Shown here piece by piece: positions 40,832 to 49,683 of a stretch of DNA of 64,000 nt. How positions within the stretch are numbered: position 1 is the stretch's first letter; every line of letters begins with the position of its first letter. Both the position numbers and the translations under genes were made by a program. Under the pieces are notes generated by a model. It ran no database searches. It was not told the DNA's origin and worked only from the letters and a program-made list of their open reading frames with translations. Source of the DNA: UBA7672 sp965229115 (lineage in GTDB: Bacteria > Pseudomonadota > Alphaproteobacteria > Caulobacterales > Hyphomonadaceae); assembly GCA_965229115.1 (NCBI GenBank), contig CBDDIR010000003.1, positions 372,001 through 436,000 on the forward strand. Direction: 5' to 3'.

Positions 40832-42154
40832 TTAGCGGACCGTTTCGGCCCAGAGGTCGACGCCTTCGCCTTCGACGACCTTGGCTTTCACCAGCTCGCC
40901 AGGCTTCAGCGTGACGTCGTCGATGAAGACGTTGCCGTCGATCTCCGGAGCGTCGGCTTTGGAGCGGCCGGTGGCGCCGTCTTCGTCGACTTCGTCGATG
41001 ATGACGTCGATGGTCTTGCCGACCTGTTCCTGCGCATAGGCGTCAGCGATCTCGGCCTGCACGGCCATAAAGCGGTGCCAGCGTTCTTCCTTGACCTCTT
41101 CCGGAACATGGTTCGGCAGGTCGGACGAAACGGCGCCTTTGACGTTCTCGTATTTGAAGCAGCCGGCGCGCTGGATCTTCGCTTCTTTCAGCCAGCCGAG
41201 CAGGTGCTGGAAGTCTTCTTCCGTTTCGCCCGGGAAGCCGACAATGAAGGACGAGCGGAGCACAAGGTCCGGCACTTCGCGGCGCCATTTGGCGATACGG
41301 TCTGCGGTCTTGTCGATGTTGGCGGGGCGACGCATCGCCTTCAGCACGTTCGGCGACGAATGCTGGAAGGGGATGTCGAGATAGGGAAGGATGCGGCCGT
41401 CGGCCATCATCGGCATGACGTCGTCAACGTGCGGATACGGATAGACGTAGTGGAGGCGGGTCCACACGCCGAGTTCGCCCAGGCCCTCGCAGAGGTCCTT
41501 GAAGCGCGTCTGGCGTTCCTTGTCGCGCCATTTGTAGGGCGCGTATTTCACGTCGAGGCCGTAGGCCGACGTATCCTGGCTGATCACCAGAAGCTCTTTC
41601 ACACCGGCTTTCACCAGCTGTTCGGCTTCGCGCAGCACAGCGTCGATGCGGCGTGAGACGAGGTCGCCGCGCAGGCCCGGGATGATGCAGAAGGAGCAGC
41701 GATTGTTGCAGCCTTCGGAAATCTTCAGGTAGGCGTAGTGGCGCGGGGTGAGGCGATAGCCGCTCTCTGGCACCAGCGACACGAAGGGATGATCCGGGGC
41801 GGGCAGGTGCGTGTGCACCGCGTCCATCACCTGCTCGTACTGGTGCGGGCCGGTGACGGCGAGCACGCCGGGGTGACGGTCGGTAATGACGTTGGCTTCG
41901 GCGCCGAGGCAGCCGGTGACGATGACCTTGCCGTTCTCGTTCAGCGCTTCGCCGATCGCCTGCAGGCTTTCGTCACGCGCTGAATCGAGGAAGCCGCACG
42001 TGTTCACGAGCACCAGGTCCGCGCCCTGATAGTCGGGGGCGATCTGATAGCCTTCGGCGCGCAGGCGCGTGATGATGCGCTCTGAATCGACCAGCGCCTT
42101 GGGGCAGCCGAGTGAGACGATGCCGACTTTGGGTTGGGTGAGGGTGGTGGTCAT
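40832..42154 (-). CDS. rimO: ribosomal protein S12 methylthiotransferase RimO
   Basis: A 440-residue methylthiotransferase. The N-terminal UPF0004 cluster cysteines are C17 (SLGCPKALVDSE), C53 (VNTCGF) and C82 (VTGCLGA). The radical SAM cluster cysteines are C149, C153 and C156 (EGCNNRCSFCIIP). The TRAM-type C-terminal domain runs over about the last 70 residues. The S-L-G-C-P-K-A-L-V-D-S-E opening is RimO-like rather than MiaB-like. It adds a methylthio group to Asp88 of S12. It lies upstream of the GIN cluster on the same strand but probably has its own promoter. Confidence 0.95.
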   Translation of the reverse strand: MTTTLTQPKVGIVSLGCPKALVDSERIITRLRAEGYQIAPDYQGADLVLVNTCGFLDSARDESLQAIGEALNENGKVIVTGCLGAEANVITDRHPGVLAVTGPHQYEQVMDAVHTHLPAPDHPFVSLVPESGYRLTPRHYAYLKISEGCNNRCSFCIIPGLRGDLVSRRIDAVLREAEQLVKAGVKELLVISQDTSAYGLDVKYAPYKWRDKERQTRFKDLCEGLGELGVWTRLHYVYPYPHVDDVMPMMADGRILPYLDIPFQHSSPNVLKAMRRPANIDKTADRIAKWRREVPDLVLRSSFIVGFPGETEEDFQHLLGWLKEAKIQRAGCFKYENVKGAVSSDLPNHVPEEVKEERWHRFMAVQAEIADAYAQEQVGKTIDVIIDEVDEDGATGRSKADAPEIDGNVFIDDVTLKPGELVKAKVVEGEGVDLWAETVR

Positions 42155-42285
42155 TTGCGCGCCCTATAGCGCTGAAGAGGCGTTAAGGCCAGCGGGCGGC
42201 TGTAGCGGTATTTGCGGGGCGTTCGCAGCTACGGTCACGGATGGTTAAGCGGCTGATTTTAGCTGGTTAGGCTGGCTTTGAGGGG

Positions 42286-42885
42286 ATGACGGATATGCGG
42301 CTGGGCATCGTGGCGGGTCTGGCGTTGGCGCTGGGAGCGTGCGGGCCGCAGGCCGAGGCGCCCAAGCTGGCCGAACCGGCGGCTCAGGCCGCGCCAGTGG
42401 AGCTGGGCGAGACGCCATCCACCATCGACTGCCCGCTGGAACGTGCGACCTACAGCGAGCCGCAGGCCGGATGGGAGCTGCGCTTCCGGCCGGGCAAGCC
42501 GTGGGAAATGACGGGCATGACCACGGCGATCATGGAGCTGGTGAAGTCGGACGGCACGGTGCTGTGGGGCGACATTAGCTCGAACATGGGCACGAGCCGG
42601 GATGTGGGCAGCCTGTTCTATGGCTGCACGCGGCCGGGCGCGGACGACGAGGATCTGACCGAAGACCAGTACAACGCCTGCCGCCAGTGGGAGGGCGTGG
42701 TCTATTCGCTGAACAAGGGCGAGCCGGGCTACATGGCCAGCGAAGAAGGGAAGGCGCCTGAGCGCATCCTGATGACGGATATTGGCCGCAAGCTTCGCTA
42801 TTCGGGCATTGTGAGCAGTCCCGGCGAGGAGCCGTGGGACGTGTTTACGTTCAAGGCGTGTGTGGATGCGCCGACGGGGCAGTAA
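42286..42885 (+). CDS. predicted lipoprotein of unknown function
   Basis: The product is about 199 residues, with a lipoprotein leader (LALALGAC-G) followed by a Pro/Ala-rich linker. The mature domain has four cysteines (TIDCPLE, FYGCTRPG, YNACRQWEG, FKACVDAPTG) and a tryptophan-rich centre (GWELRFRPGKPWEM, VLWGDISSNMG). An ATG three codons in (MRLGIV) is an equally good start. I do not recognise the family. Monocistronic; a type 1 palindromic repeat begins just after the stop. Confidence 0.75.
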   Translation: MTDMRLGIVAGLALALGACGPQAEAPKLAEPAAQAAPVELGETPSTIDCPLERATYSEPQAGWELRFRPGKPWEMTGMTTAIMELVKSDGTVLWGDISSNMGTSRDVGSLFYGCTRPGADDEDLTEDQYNACRQWEGVVYSLNKGEPGYMASEEGKAPERILMTDIGRKLRYSGIVSSPGEEPWDVFTFKACVDAPTGQ

Positions 42886-42888
42886 GCA

Positions 42889-43012
42889 CGCGCTCGTCCT
42901 TCGACGGACGCACGCTTTCGCGTGCTGCTCAGGATGAGCGCTAACTGCTGGTCGTGGTTGTAGCGCTCATCCTGAGCAGGCCCGAAGGGCCGTCCGTCGA
43001 CGGACGAGCGCG
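42889..43012. repeat. dispersed palindromic element, type 1, copy c
   Basis: Well-preserved copy: CGCGCTCGTCCTTCGACGGA at the left, CGTCCGTCGACGGACGAGCG at the right, with inner TGCTCAGGATGAGCGCT / AGCGCTCATCCTGAGCA. It begins 4 bp after the stop of the upstream lipoprotein gene. Confidence 0.88.
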
Positions 43013-43029
43013 CGAACACGGGACAATAA

Positions 43030-43059
43030 AAAGGGCGGCGGATCACTCCGCCGCCCTTT
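43030..43059 (-). terminator. terminator of the exported aminotransferase gene
   Basis: A perfect 13-bp stem AAAGGGCGGCGGA / TCCGCCGCCCTTT around a 4-base loop. Read on the minus strand it is followed by TTTTTATT, a good intrinsic terminator. Confidence 0.8.
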
Positions 43060-43081
43060 GTCGTTTGGGGAGGAAGAAAGC

Positions 43082-44290
43082 CTAGACTGCGAGCACTTTC
43101 TTCATCGCGGCTTCGCAGCGGTCCATTTCCCAGTCGTCGCCAACGCAGATGCGCGTCCAGGTCTCGAAGCCCGGCCAGGAGCGGCCGACGACGCGGACGC
43201 CTTCAGCCATCATCTTCTCGGCAAATTCCTTGCTGGGCATGCCGACGTCGAAGAACACGAACGAGGCTTGCGGGTTCGACGCGATCGGGCGGCCGAGATC
43301 CTTGGCGATCTTGTAGAGACGCTCGCGGCCGGCCTTGAACTTCGGCTGCATCATGGGGACGAACTCCTTGTCGGAGATCGAAGCCATGGCGGCGACGATG
43401 CCGGCGTGGTTGATGCCGCCGCCGCGCGTGGCGCCGGACATCTTCTTCGCGAGTTCCGGCTGGGCGATGCCGTAGCCGAGGCGCTGGCCGGCCATGCCGT
43501 AGATTTTCGAGAAAGTACGGCAGATGACGACGTTGTGGCCTTCGCGGACGAGGCTGGTCATCACGTTGGCGTCGTAGTCATCGCACAGGTGAAGATAGGC
43601 TTCGTCGATGAAGCACGGCGCGGTCTTCGAAGCTTCGATGGCGAAGGCTTTCAGCTTCACCGGATCGACCATGTTGCCCGTCGGATTGTTCGGGTTGCAG
43701 ACATAGGTGGCGGTGGTTTTCTTCGAGACCTTCTTCGCCATCGCATCGAGGTCGACCGTCATGTCGGCGGTGAGCGGCGTCATGATGACTTCGGCGCCAT
43801 AGCTGGCAACCGTGCGCGGCACGCCTTCATAGGTCGCGACGGAGGTGACGAGCTGGCCCTTGCCCTGGTTGGCGACCATTTCGCCGAAGGCCGAGAGGAT
43901 CGGGGCTGAGCCGTTGCCGAGGAAGACCTGTTGCGGGTCGACGCCTTCGATGGCGGCGATCTGCTTCTTCAGTTCTTCGCCTTCGCCATCGGCGTAGCGG
44001 GCGGTGAAGGCGGCTTTCTCGATCATCGCCTCGATGGCCTTCTTGGAAGGACCGAACGGGCTTTCGTTGGCGCCCATGATGGCGACCGACTTGTCGACCG
44101 CGGGAACGGCGGCCGGGGCGGGTGCGGGAGCCGCAGCAGCGGTGTTCTTCGAGCAGCCGGCGGCGAGCGCGGCAGCGCCGACGCTGGCCATGCCGAGGCC
44201 GCGCAGCAGGGCGCGGCGCGAGGTGGCGGGTGTTTCTGCAGCCGGCGTAGCGGCGGGCGTAGCTTCAGGAATGGTGTCGGGGTGTCTCAT
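43082..44290 (-). CDS. exported PLP-dependent aminotransferase (HisC-like) with Tat/lipoprotein leader
   Basis: The 402-residue protein starts at 44290 behind GGAGGAC. It has a Tat-type leader, S-R-R-A-L-L-R-G-L at about 24-32, and a lipobox-like LAAGC ending at C46. The rest is a fold-type I aminotransferase resembling histidinol-phosphate aminotransferase: GANESPFGPSKKA, FLGNGSAPILSAF, VCNPNNPTGN, CFIDEAYLHL, the PLP lysine in RTFSKIYGMAGQRLGYG (about K262). Tat export would carry the folded enzyme with its cofactor into the periplasm. Substrate and reason for export are unknown. No histidine genes are nearby. Confidence 0.88.
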   Translation of the reverse strand: MRHPDTIPEATPAATPAAETPATSRRALLRGLGMASVGAAALAAGCSKNTAAAAPAPAPAAVPAVDKSVAIMGANESPFGPSKKAIEAMIEKAAFTARYADGEGEELKKQIAAIEGVDPQQVFLGNGSAPILSAFGEMVANQGKGQLVTSVATYEGVPRTVASYGAEVIMTPLTADMTVDLDAMAKKVSKKTTATYVCNPNNPTGNMVDPVKLKAFAIEASKTAPCFIDEAYLHLCDDYDANVMTSLVREGHNVVICRTFSKIYGMAGQRLGYGIAQPELAKKMSGATRGGGINHAGIVAAMASISDKEFVPMMQPKFKAGRERLYKIAKDLGRPIASNPQASFVFFDVGMPSKEFAEKMMAEGVRVVGRSWPGFETWTRICVGDDWEMDRCEAAMKKVLAV

Positions 44291-44539
44291 GGGTTTGTCC
44301 TCCAGGCAGCGCGCCGTCCGCGCGTGGCGGAGTGCATGGGTCTGCACTCGCGTCGGGACGGATCGGCACGCATTCGCCGAAGAGTCGCAACCGTGAAGCG
44401 CGGTGAACGACGAAATCGGCGTTACGGACGCGCTGAGTGCCGCGCGCGCGGGCGCCGTTTGCCAAAACTGCAGGCGGTGAGGATTTGGGCTGCCTAAGCG
44501 CTAGGCATATTCGATGGTTCGTTCATGACGGCCGTTGCC

Positions 44540-45157
44540 TCAGGCAAGAAGCGCCGAGCCCCAGACATTGTAGCCGGCCCAGCGTGGCGTGCCGGGCAGG
44601 TACATGCGTTCGGCGGTGTCGATGCGCCACCCGCCCGCAGTCAGCATCGCGTCGACGTCGCGGGTGAGATGGCAGCCGCCGGCGAGGGGACGCCAGATCG
44701 GCTCGATGCGCTTTTGCCATTTCACAGCGTCTGCATCGGGCGCGAGGCCGTGTTCGCAGAAGAGGAGTTTGCCATCCGGCTTCAGCGCGGGACGCAGGGC
44801 GGCGAGCGCGCCGATGGCGTCGGGAATGGTGCAGAGCGTGTAGGTGGTGACGATGGTGTCGACGGAGGCGGGCGGCAGGTTGGCGTTCTCTGCGCCGCGT
44901 TCGAGCCATTCGATGGGCAGGCCCTCGGGCGCGCGGGCGCGGCCGCGCTTCACCATGCCGGGTTCAGGCTCGAGTGCGATGAGGCGGGATACTTTCGTTC
45001 GGTCGTAGAGCGCGAAGTTGCGGCCGCCGCCTGCGCCGATCTCCAGCACCACGCCGCTCGCACGCGGGATGATCTTGCGACGCTGGTAGGCAATGGGGCT
45101 GGCGCCGCACGCGCAGTCGACGAGGCCGGGAGCGATGTAGCGGGAGTAGAAGCCCAT
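44540..45157 (-). CDS. class I SAM-dependent methyltransferase
   Basis: A 205-residue cytoplasmic methyltransferase: motif I GVVLEIGAGGGRNFALYD, the acidic LIALEPEPGMVKRG, SVDTIVTTYTLCTIPD and RPALKPDGKLLFCEHGLAPD. The middle LTRDVDAMLTAGGWRIDTAERMYLPGTPRWAGYNVWGSA resembles the UbiE-like/phospholipid methyltransferase group. Two cysteines near the N-terminus (DCACGASP) are a feature of this subgroup. Substrate unknown. Its stop lies near position 44540 with about 250 bp of gene-free DNA to the aminotransferase start. Confidence 0.88.
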   Translation of the reverse strand: MGFYSRYIAPGLVDCACGASPIAYQRRKIIPRASGVVLEIGAGGGRNFALYDRTKVSRLIALEPEPGMVKRGRARAPEGLPIEWLERGAENANLPPASVDTIVTTYTLCTIPDAIGALAALRPALKPDGKLLFCEHGLAPDADAVKWQKRIEPIWRPLAGGCHLTRDVDAMLTAGGWRIDTAERMYLPGTPRWAGYNVWGSALLA

Positions 45158-45224
45158 GGGTTGGGTCCGTTGCTGGCGGGCGATCTTACGCCGCCTCGCC
45201 AGCCCTGTCGCCTGTGTGGGGTCG

Positions 45225-45623
45225 CTACTTCCGCAGGGGGAGGAGTGCGCGCAGGCGGGCGTCGCGGAACCAGAGGCCGCCCCAGATCATCAGGCCGAGA
45301 TAGACGCCGAAGAGTTCGTGGCTGAACAGCGGATTGTCGACGCGGACATTGGTGGCGATGGCGCCGCCGAGCAGGGCGGTTTCGAGAATGGCGCCAAGTA
45401 TGGCTGTTTGCGGGATCACATAGAGGACGACGCAGATCACCTCGATGATGCCGATGAAGAGGTCGTGGTGCGGCGGCCAGCCGAGACCGGCCATGGTCTC
45501 GCGCACGATGTCGGGCATGAAGAATTTCAGGCTGGCGGAGAAGGCGAGGAAGAGCGCGACGAAGCCGCTGATGCCCCAGCCGGCCCAGAACATCGCGCCG
45601 CGGCGTTTCGTTACGTCAGTCAT
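45225..45623 (-). CDS. DoxX-family membrane protein
   Basis: A 132-residue protein with four hydrophobic segments: WAGWGISGFVALFLAFSASLKF, HDLFIGIIEVICVVLYVI, TAILGAILETALLGGAIATN and FGVYLGLMIWGGLWF. The SASLKFF and G-x-x-E-x-x-C pattern fits DoxX-like proteins. The start at 45623 follows ACAGGGAGA and precedes a sensible N-terminus (MTDVTKRRG). The function is unclear; relatives are linked to redox balance in the membrane. It is 67 bp upstream of the methyltransferase gene on the same strand. Confidence 0.82.
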   Translation of the reverse strand: MTDVTKRRGAMFWAGWGISGFVALFLAFSASLKFFMPDIVRETMAGLGWPPHHDLFIGIIEVICVVLYVIPQTAILGAILETALLGGAIATNVRVDNPLFSHELFGVYLGLMIWGGLWFRDARLRALLPLRK

Positions 45624-45790
45624 GGCGTGTCTCCCTGTTGCGCCCATAGGACGTGCGGGGAGGACGCTAGCCGACATGGGCGTGCGGAAAAATCGGGTCG
45701 GGCCTTGCCGCCTGTTAACCGGGTGTCTGCTTTGGGCTGGTGACGGGGATCGCGAGCGCCGGTACGGTGCAGGCACACACGGGGGCTTTC

Positions 45791-46648
45791 ATGATGCGAG
45801 TTGGTTGCGTGGCTTTGGCCATCGGCGTGGCGATGGCGGCGGGGCCGGCGCTGGCGCAGCAGACATCGGCGCCTCCGGCAGCGAAGCCGGCTGGAGAAGA
45901 GCCCAATATCTGCATCAAGGGCTCGGTGCTGTTTTCCGAAGCCAAGTATGAGGAGGCGCTGACCAGTCTGCGCACTTGCGTGCCGGATACCAGCCTGCCG
46001 CGTTATGATCGGGCGCTGGGCTATGGCCACCTGATCGCCGCGCTGGCGCAGCTCGGGCGGCATGACGAGCGGATTGTCGAGCTGCGCAAGATCACCGCTG
46101 CGCCGTTCTCGGAGTGGTCCGAGTTCACGCCGGCCACGCTGGCGATGCAGAAGATGCGCGAGAGCGAGATCTTTGTGGGCATGACGCAGCCCGCCTTCAT
46201 TCTCGAACTGGCGACGGAGTTGTTCGACAAGGGCGATCTTGATGCAGCGCTGGCCGAGACGTCGCGCGCGATCCGCGTGGCGAAGGCGACGCGCGCCGAC
46301 ATGCTGCTCGATGAAGTCGACGCGTGGATGGTGCGGGCAATGGTGCTGCAGGTGAAGGGCGACGCCATGGGTATGACGACGTCAATGCTGCGCGCCTACA
46401 TTCGCGGGGGCAACCACCAGGCGATCGACCAGCTGCTGTCGAGCCAGGCTCCGGAGTTGCAGGACAAGTTCAAGCAGCTGCGCGAGACGATGCTCGAGAA
46501 CGCGCCGAAGGTTGCCTACAAGAATGCGTGGTGGGCGAGCCTTGGCCAACCGTTCAACCCGAACGATGCAGAGATCCGCGACGCGGTGGACGCTGTCTCG
46601 ATTGCCGAGATCCAGGAAGACGAGATGCTGGGCCCGCCGGGGCTTTAG
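45791..46648 (+). CDS. exported TPR-like protein
   Basis: The 285-residue product has a signal peptide (cleavage near G-P-A-L-A-Q). The mature part is alpha-helical with tetratricopeptide-like pairs: SVLFSEAKYEEALTSLRTCVPD, ALGYGHLIAALAQLGRHDERIVELRKI, ATELFDKGDLDAALAETSRAIRVAKATRADMLLDEVDAWMVRAMVLQVKGD. C-terminal YKNAWWASLGQPFNPND is distinct. No catalytic motif. It probably scaffolds periplasmic proteins. Its stop is 1 bp from that of the convergent pntB gene. Confidence 0.72.
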   Translation: MMRVGCVALAIGVAMAAGPALAQQTSAPPAAKPAGEEPNICIKGSVLFSEAKYEEALTSLRTCVPDTSLPRYDRALGYGHLIAALAQLGRHDERIVELRKITAAPFSEWSEFTPATLAMQKMRESEIFVGMTQPAFILELATELFDKGDLDAALAETSRAIRVAKATRADMLLDEVDAWMVRAMVLQVKGDAMGMTTSMLRAYIRGGNHQAIDQLLSSQAPELQDKFKQLRETMLENAPKVAYKNAWWASLGQPFNPNDAEIRDAVDAVSIAEIQEDEMLGPPGL

Positions 46649-46649
46649 G

Positions 46650-48074
46650 CTAGAGGCCCTTCACGATCTCTTCGGTCATCTTCTTCGCGTCGCCGAGAAG
46701 CATCATCGTGTTTTCGCGGAAGAACAGCGGGTTCTCGACGCCGGCGTAGCCCGAGGCGAGCGAGCGTTTGATGAAGAACACGGTCTTGGCGTTCCACACT
46801 TTCAGCACCGGCATGCCGTAGATCGGGCTGGCGGTGTTGGTTTCGGCGTCGGGGTTCGTCACGTCGTTGGCGCCGATGACGAAGGCGACGTCAGCCTGGG
46901 CGAAGGACGAGTTGATGTCTTCCAGCTCGTGCACTTCGTCGTAGGGGACCTGGGCTTCAGCCAGGAGCACGTTCATGTGGCCGGGCATGCGGCCTGCGAC
47001 CGGGTGGATGGCGTATTCAACGTCGACGCCTTCGGCCTTCAGCTTCTCGGCCATTTCCTTCAACGCGTGCTGGGCCTGCGATACGGCCATGCCGTAGCCG
47101 GGGACGATGATGACCTTCGAGGCGTTCTTCATGATGAAGGCGCAGTCGTCTGCCGAGCCGACTTTCACGGGCTTGGCCGGTCCGCCGCCGGCAGCGGCTG
47201 CTGCTGTTTCGCCGCCGAAGCCGCCGAGGATGACGGAGATGAAGCTGCGGTTCATCGCCTTGCACATGATGTAGGACAGGATCGCGCCCGACGAGCCGAC
47301 GAGCGATCCGGTGATGATCAGCGCGTTGTTCTCGAGCGTGAAGCCGAGGGCGGCTGCGGCCCAGCCCGAATACGAGTTCAGCATCGAGACGACGACGGGC
47401 ATGTCTGCGCCGCCGATCGGGATGATGAGCGTCGTGCCGAGGACGAGGGCGATGCCGGTGAGGGCGAGGAACATCCAGGGTTGCGAGCCTTCGGTCTGGA
47501 TCATCATCACGACGAGCACGATGATGGCGATGCCGAGGGCGATGTTGATGAGGTGGCGCGCGGGCAGGATGATCGGCGCGCCCGACATGTTGCCGTTGAG
47601 CTTGAGGAAGGCGATCACCGAGCCGGTGAAAGTCAGCGCGCCGATGGCCGAACCGAGCGACAGTTCGATGATCGACGCCATGTGGATCTGGCCTGGCACG
47701 CCGATGCCATAGCTTTCCGGCGCGAACAGCGCTGCGGCGGCAACCAGCACGGCGGCGAGGCCGACCAGCGAGTGGAAGAAGGCCACAAGCTGCGGCATGG
47801 CCGTCATCTTGATCTTCTGCGCGACGATGCCGCCCGCAATGCCGCCGACAACGATGCCGCCGCCGATGATGGCGAGGGTGGCCATGTCGAGGCCGCCGCT
47901 TTCGGCGTTGCGGTCCCACAGCATCCAGAGCGTGGTCAGGATGGCGATCGCCATGCCGATGATGCCGTTACGCGCGCCCGCCTGCGACGTGGCCGGGCTG
48001 GAGAGTCCGCGCAGCGACAGGATGAAAAGGACGCCCGAGACGAGATAGAGAATGGCGGCGATGTTGGCGTTCAT
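46650..48074 (-). CDS. pntB: proton-translocating NAD(P)+ transhydrogenase, beta subunit
   Basis: A 474-residue subunit with an N-terminal membrane part of about eight or nine helices (VAFFHSLVGLAAVLVAAAALF, SIIELSLGSAIGALTFTGSVIAFLKLNG) and the C-terminal NADP-binding domain III. Domain III includes VIIVPGYGMAVSQAQHALKEMAEKLKAEGVDVEYAIHPVAGRMPGHMNVLLAEA and FVIGANDVTNPDA. It couples proton flow to NADPH formation. It is the last gene of the operon; the pntAB stop is only 3 bp upstream. Confidence 0.97.
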   Translation of the reverse strand: MNANIAAILYLVSGVLFILSLRGLSSPATSQAGARNGIIGMAIAILTTLWMLWDRNAESGGLDMATLAIIGGGIVVGGIAGGIVAQKIKMTAMPQLVAFFHSLVGLAAVLVAAAALFAPESYGIGVPGQIHMASIIELSLGSAIGALTFTGSVIAFLKLNGNMSGAPIILPARHLINIALGIAIIVLVVMMIQTEGSQPWMFLALTGIALVLGTTLIIPIGGADMPVVVSMLNSYSGWAAAALGFTLENNALIITGSLVGSSGAILSYIMCKAMNRSFISVILGGFGGETAAAAAGGGPAKPVKVGSADDCAFIMKNASKVIIVPGYGMAVSQAQHALKEMAEKLKAEGVDVEYAIHPVAGRMPGHMNVLLAEAQVPYDEVHELEDINSSFAQADVAFVIGANDVTNPDAETNTASPIYGMPVLKVWNAKTVFFIKRSLASGYAGVENPLFFRENTMMLLGDAKKMTEEIVKGL

Positions 48075-48077
48075 GGA

Positions 48078-48503
48078 CTAGTGCCCCCCGGTCGTCTTGG
48101 TGGCGGCGCCAGCGGCCGGTTTGTCTTTCTTCTTGTACATCGCGAGCATGCGGCGCGTGACGAGGAAGCCGCCGAAGATGTTGACGGCGGCCAGGGCCAC
48201 AGCGACGCCGCCCATGCCCTTCGACAGCCATAGGTCGCTGGTCATTTCCTGACCCACGCCGGCTCCCGCTGCGATCAGCGCGCCGACGATGATGACCGAC
48301 GAGATCGCGTTGGTGACGGCCATCAGCGGCGTGTGCAGCGCAGGCGTCACCGACCACACCACGTAGTAGCCGACGAAGATCGACAGCACGAAGATGGCGA
48401 GGCGGAAGATCAGCCCGTCTGGCTGTTCCGCGCCAGTGGCGGCGAGGGCGGGCGAGGCGGCCAGCAGGGCCGTGAGGCCGAGTACCGCGAGGCGCTTCAT
48501 CAT
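48078..48503 (-). CDS. pntAB: NAD(P)+ transhydrogenase, alpha subunit part 2 (membrane)
   Basis: A 141-residue membrane subunit. It has a hydrophobic N-terminus resembling a signal peptide (MKRLAVLGLTALLAASPALA), then LIFRLAIFVLSIFVGYYVVWSVTPALHTPLMAVTNAISSVIIVGALIAAG, the family's most conserved block, then GVAVALAAVNIFGGFLVTRRMLAMYKKK. In alphaproteobacteria the E. coli PntA is split; this piece carries helices of domain II. It lies between pntAA and pntB in the expected order. Confidence 0.95.
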   Translation of the reverse strand: MMKRLAVLGLTALLAASPALAATGAEQPDGLIFRLAIFVLSIFVGYYVVWSVTPALHTPLMAVTNAISSVIIVGALIAAGAGVGQEMTSDLWLSKGMGGVAVALAAVNIFGGFLVTRRMLAMYKKKDKPAAGAATKTTGGH

Positions 48504-48533
48504 GAGAGCGATCCTTGTAGAGGAGTGCCGGTT

Positions 48534-49658
48534 CTAGCTGGTCAGCGCCGGGTGAACGACTGCGCCATCCCTGGTGAGGACAGCGGCCTTGACGATCTCG
48601 TCGTCCCACTTCGGCGCGAACGCGGCGTTCTCGCCGGTCAGCAGCGGCAGGAGCGCGAGCAGGTTACGGGCGTAGAGGGCGGAGCTATCCGCCGCGATGC
48701 GGCCGGGCAGGTTGGTGAAGCCGGCGACTTTGACGCCGTTCACATCGACCACCTGATCCGGCTTCGACAGCGGGCAGTTGCCGCCCTGGCTGACGGCAAG
48801 ATCGACGACGACCGAGCCGGGGCGCATGGATTTCACCATCGCTTCGGTGACGAGCACCGGGGCGGGGCGGCCGGGGATCAGCGCCGTGGTGACGACGATG
48901 TCCTGCTTGGCGATATGGGCGGCGACGAGTTCGGCCTGCTTGGCCTGATACTCGGGCGACATGGCCTTGGCGTAGCCGGCGGCGGTTTCAGCGGCTTTGA
49001 ATTCATCATCCTCGACGGCGATGAACTTCGCGCCGAGCGAGGCGACCTGTTCCTTGGCGGCTGGGCGAACGTCGGTGGCGGAGACCACGCCGCCGAGACG
49101 GCGGGCGGTGGCGATGGCCTGCAGGCCGGCGACGCCTGCGCCCATCACGAAGACCTTGGCGGCGGCAACAGTGCCTGCAGCGGTCATCATCATCGGCAGG
49201 GCGCGGCCATAGAGCTGCGAGCCTTCGATAATGGCGCGATAACCTGCGAGGTTGGCTTGCGACGACAGCACGTCCATGGACTGGGCGCGCGTGATGCGGG
49301 GAACGAACTCCATCGCGACCGCGACGACGCCGGCGGCGGCGTAGGCTGCGGCCTCGGCCTTAGCGGCGTAGGGTTCGAGCAGGCCGAGCAGGGCAGCGCC
49401 CTTCGGATAGGTGGCAAGTTCAGCGGCGTCCGGCGCGCGGACCTTGAAGATCGCATCGGCGCTCTTGAGCACGTCCGCGGCGGAACCGACGGTTGCGCCT
49501 GCGGCGGTGAAATCCTCGTCGCGGATGCCGGCGGTTTCGCCCGCGCCCGCCTCGACGGCGACCGAATGCTTGAGGCCGATCAGCTTCCTGATCGAATCAG
49601 GCGTCGCCGATACGCGCGTCTCGTCGAAACGGCGTTCCTTAAGAACTGCGATTTTCAT
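48534..49658 (-). CDS. pntAA: NAD(P)+ transhydrogenase, alpha subunit part 1 (NAD-binding)
   Basis: A 374-residue soluble subunit homologous to alanine dehydrogenase: KIAVLKERRFDETRVSATPDSIRKLIGLKHSVAVEAGAG at the N-terminus and the NAD-binding Rossmann segment VFVMGAGVAGLQAIATARRLGGVVSATDVRPAAKEQ. RQ-loop-like, proline-rich ITRAQSMDVLSSQANLAGYRA and VDLAVSQGGNCPLS also match. It binds NAD(H) as domain I. It is preceded 25 bp upstream by a small membrane gene and followed 30 bp downstream by pntAB. Confidence 0.97.
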   Translation of the reverse strand: MKIAVLKERRFDETRVSATPDSIRKLIGLKHSVAVEAGAGETAGIRDEDFTAAGATVGSAADVLKSADAIFKVRAPDAAELATYPKGAALLGLLEPYAAKAEAAAYAAAGVVAVAMEFVPRITRAQSMDVLSSQANLAGYRAIIEGSQLYGRALPMMMTAAGTVAAAKVFVMGAGVAGLQAIATARRLGGVVSATDVRPAAKEQVASLGAKFIAVEDDEFKAAETAAGYAKAMSPEYQAKQAELVAAHIAKQDIVVTTALIPGRPAPVLVTEAMVKSMRPGSVVVDLAVSQGGNCPLSKPDQVVDVNGVKVAGFTNLPGRIAADSSALYARNLLALLPLLTGENAAFAPKWDDEIVKAAVLTRDGAVVHPALTS

Positions 49659-49683
49659 GGTTCCCCCTTAGCCCGGTAAGAGG

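Noticed and set aside
46512..48233. A 573-codon plus-strand frame
   Set aside because: Antisense to pntB; composition is typical of a shadow frame (long Asp/Gly/Arg runs).
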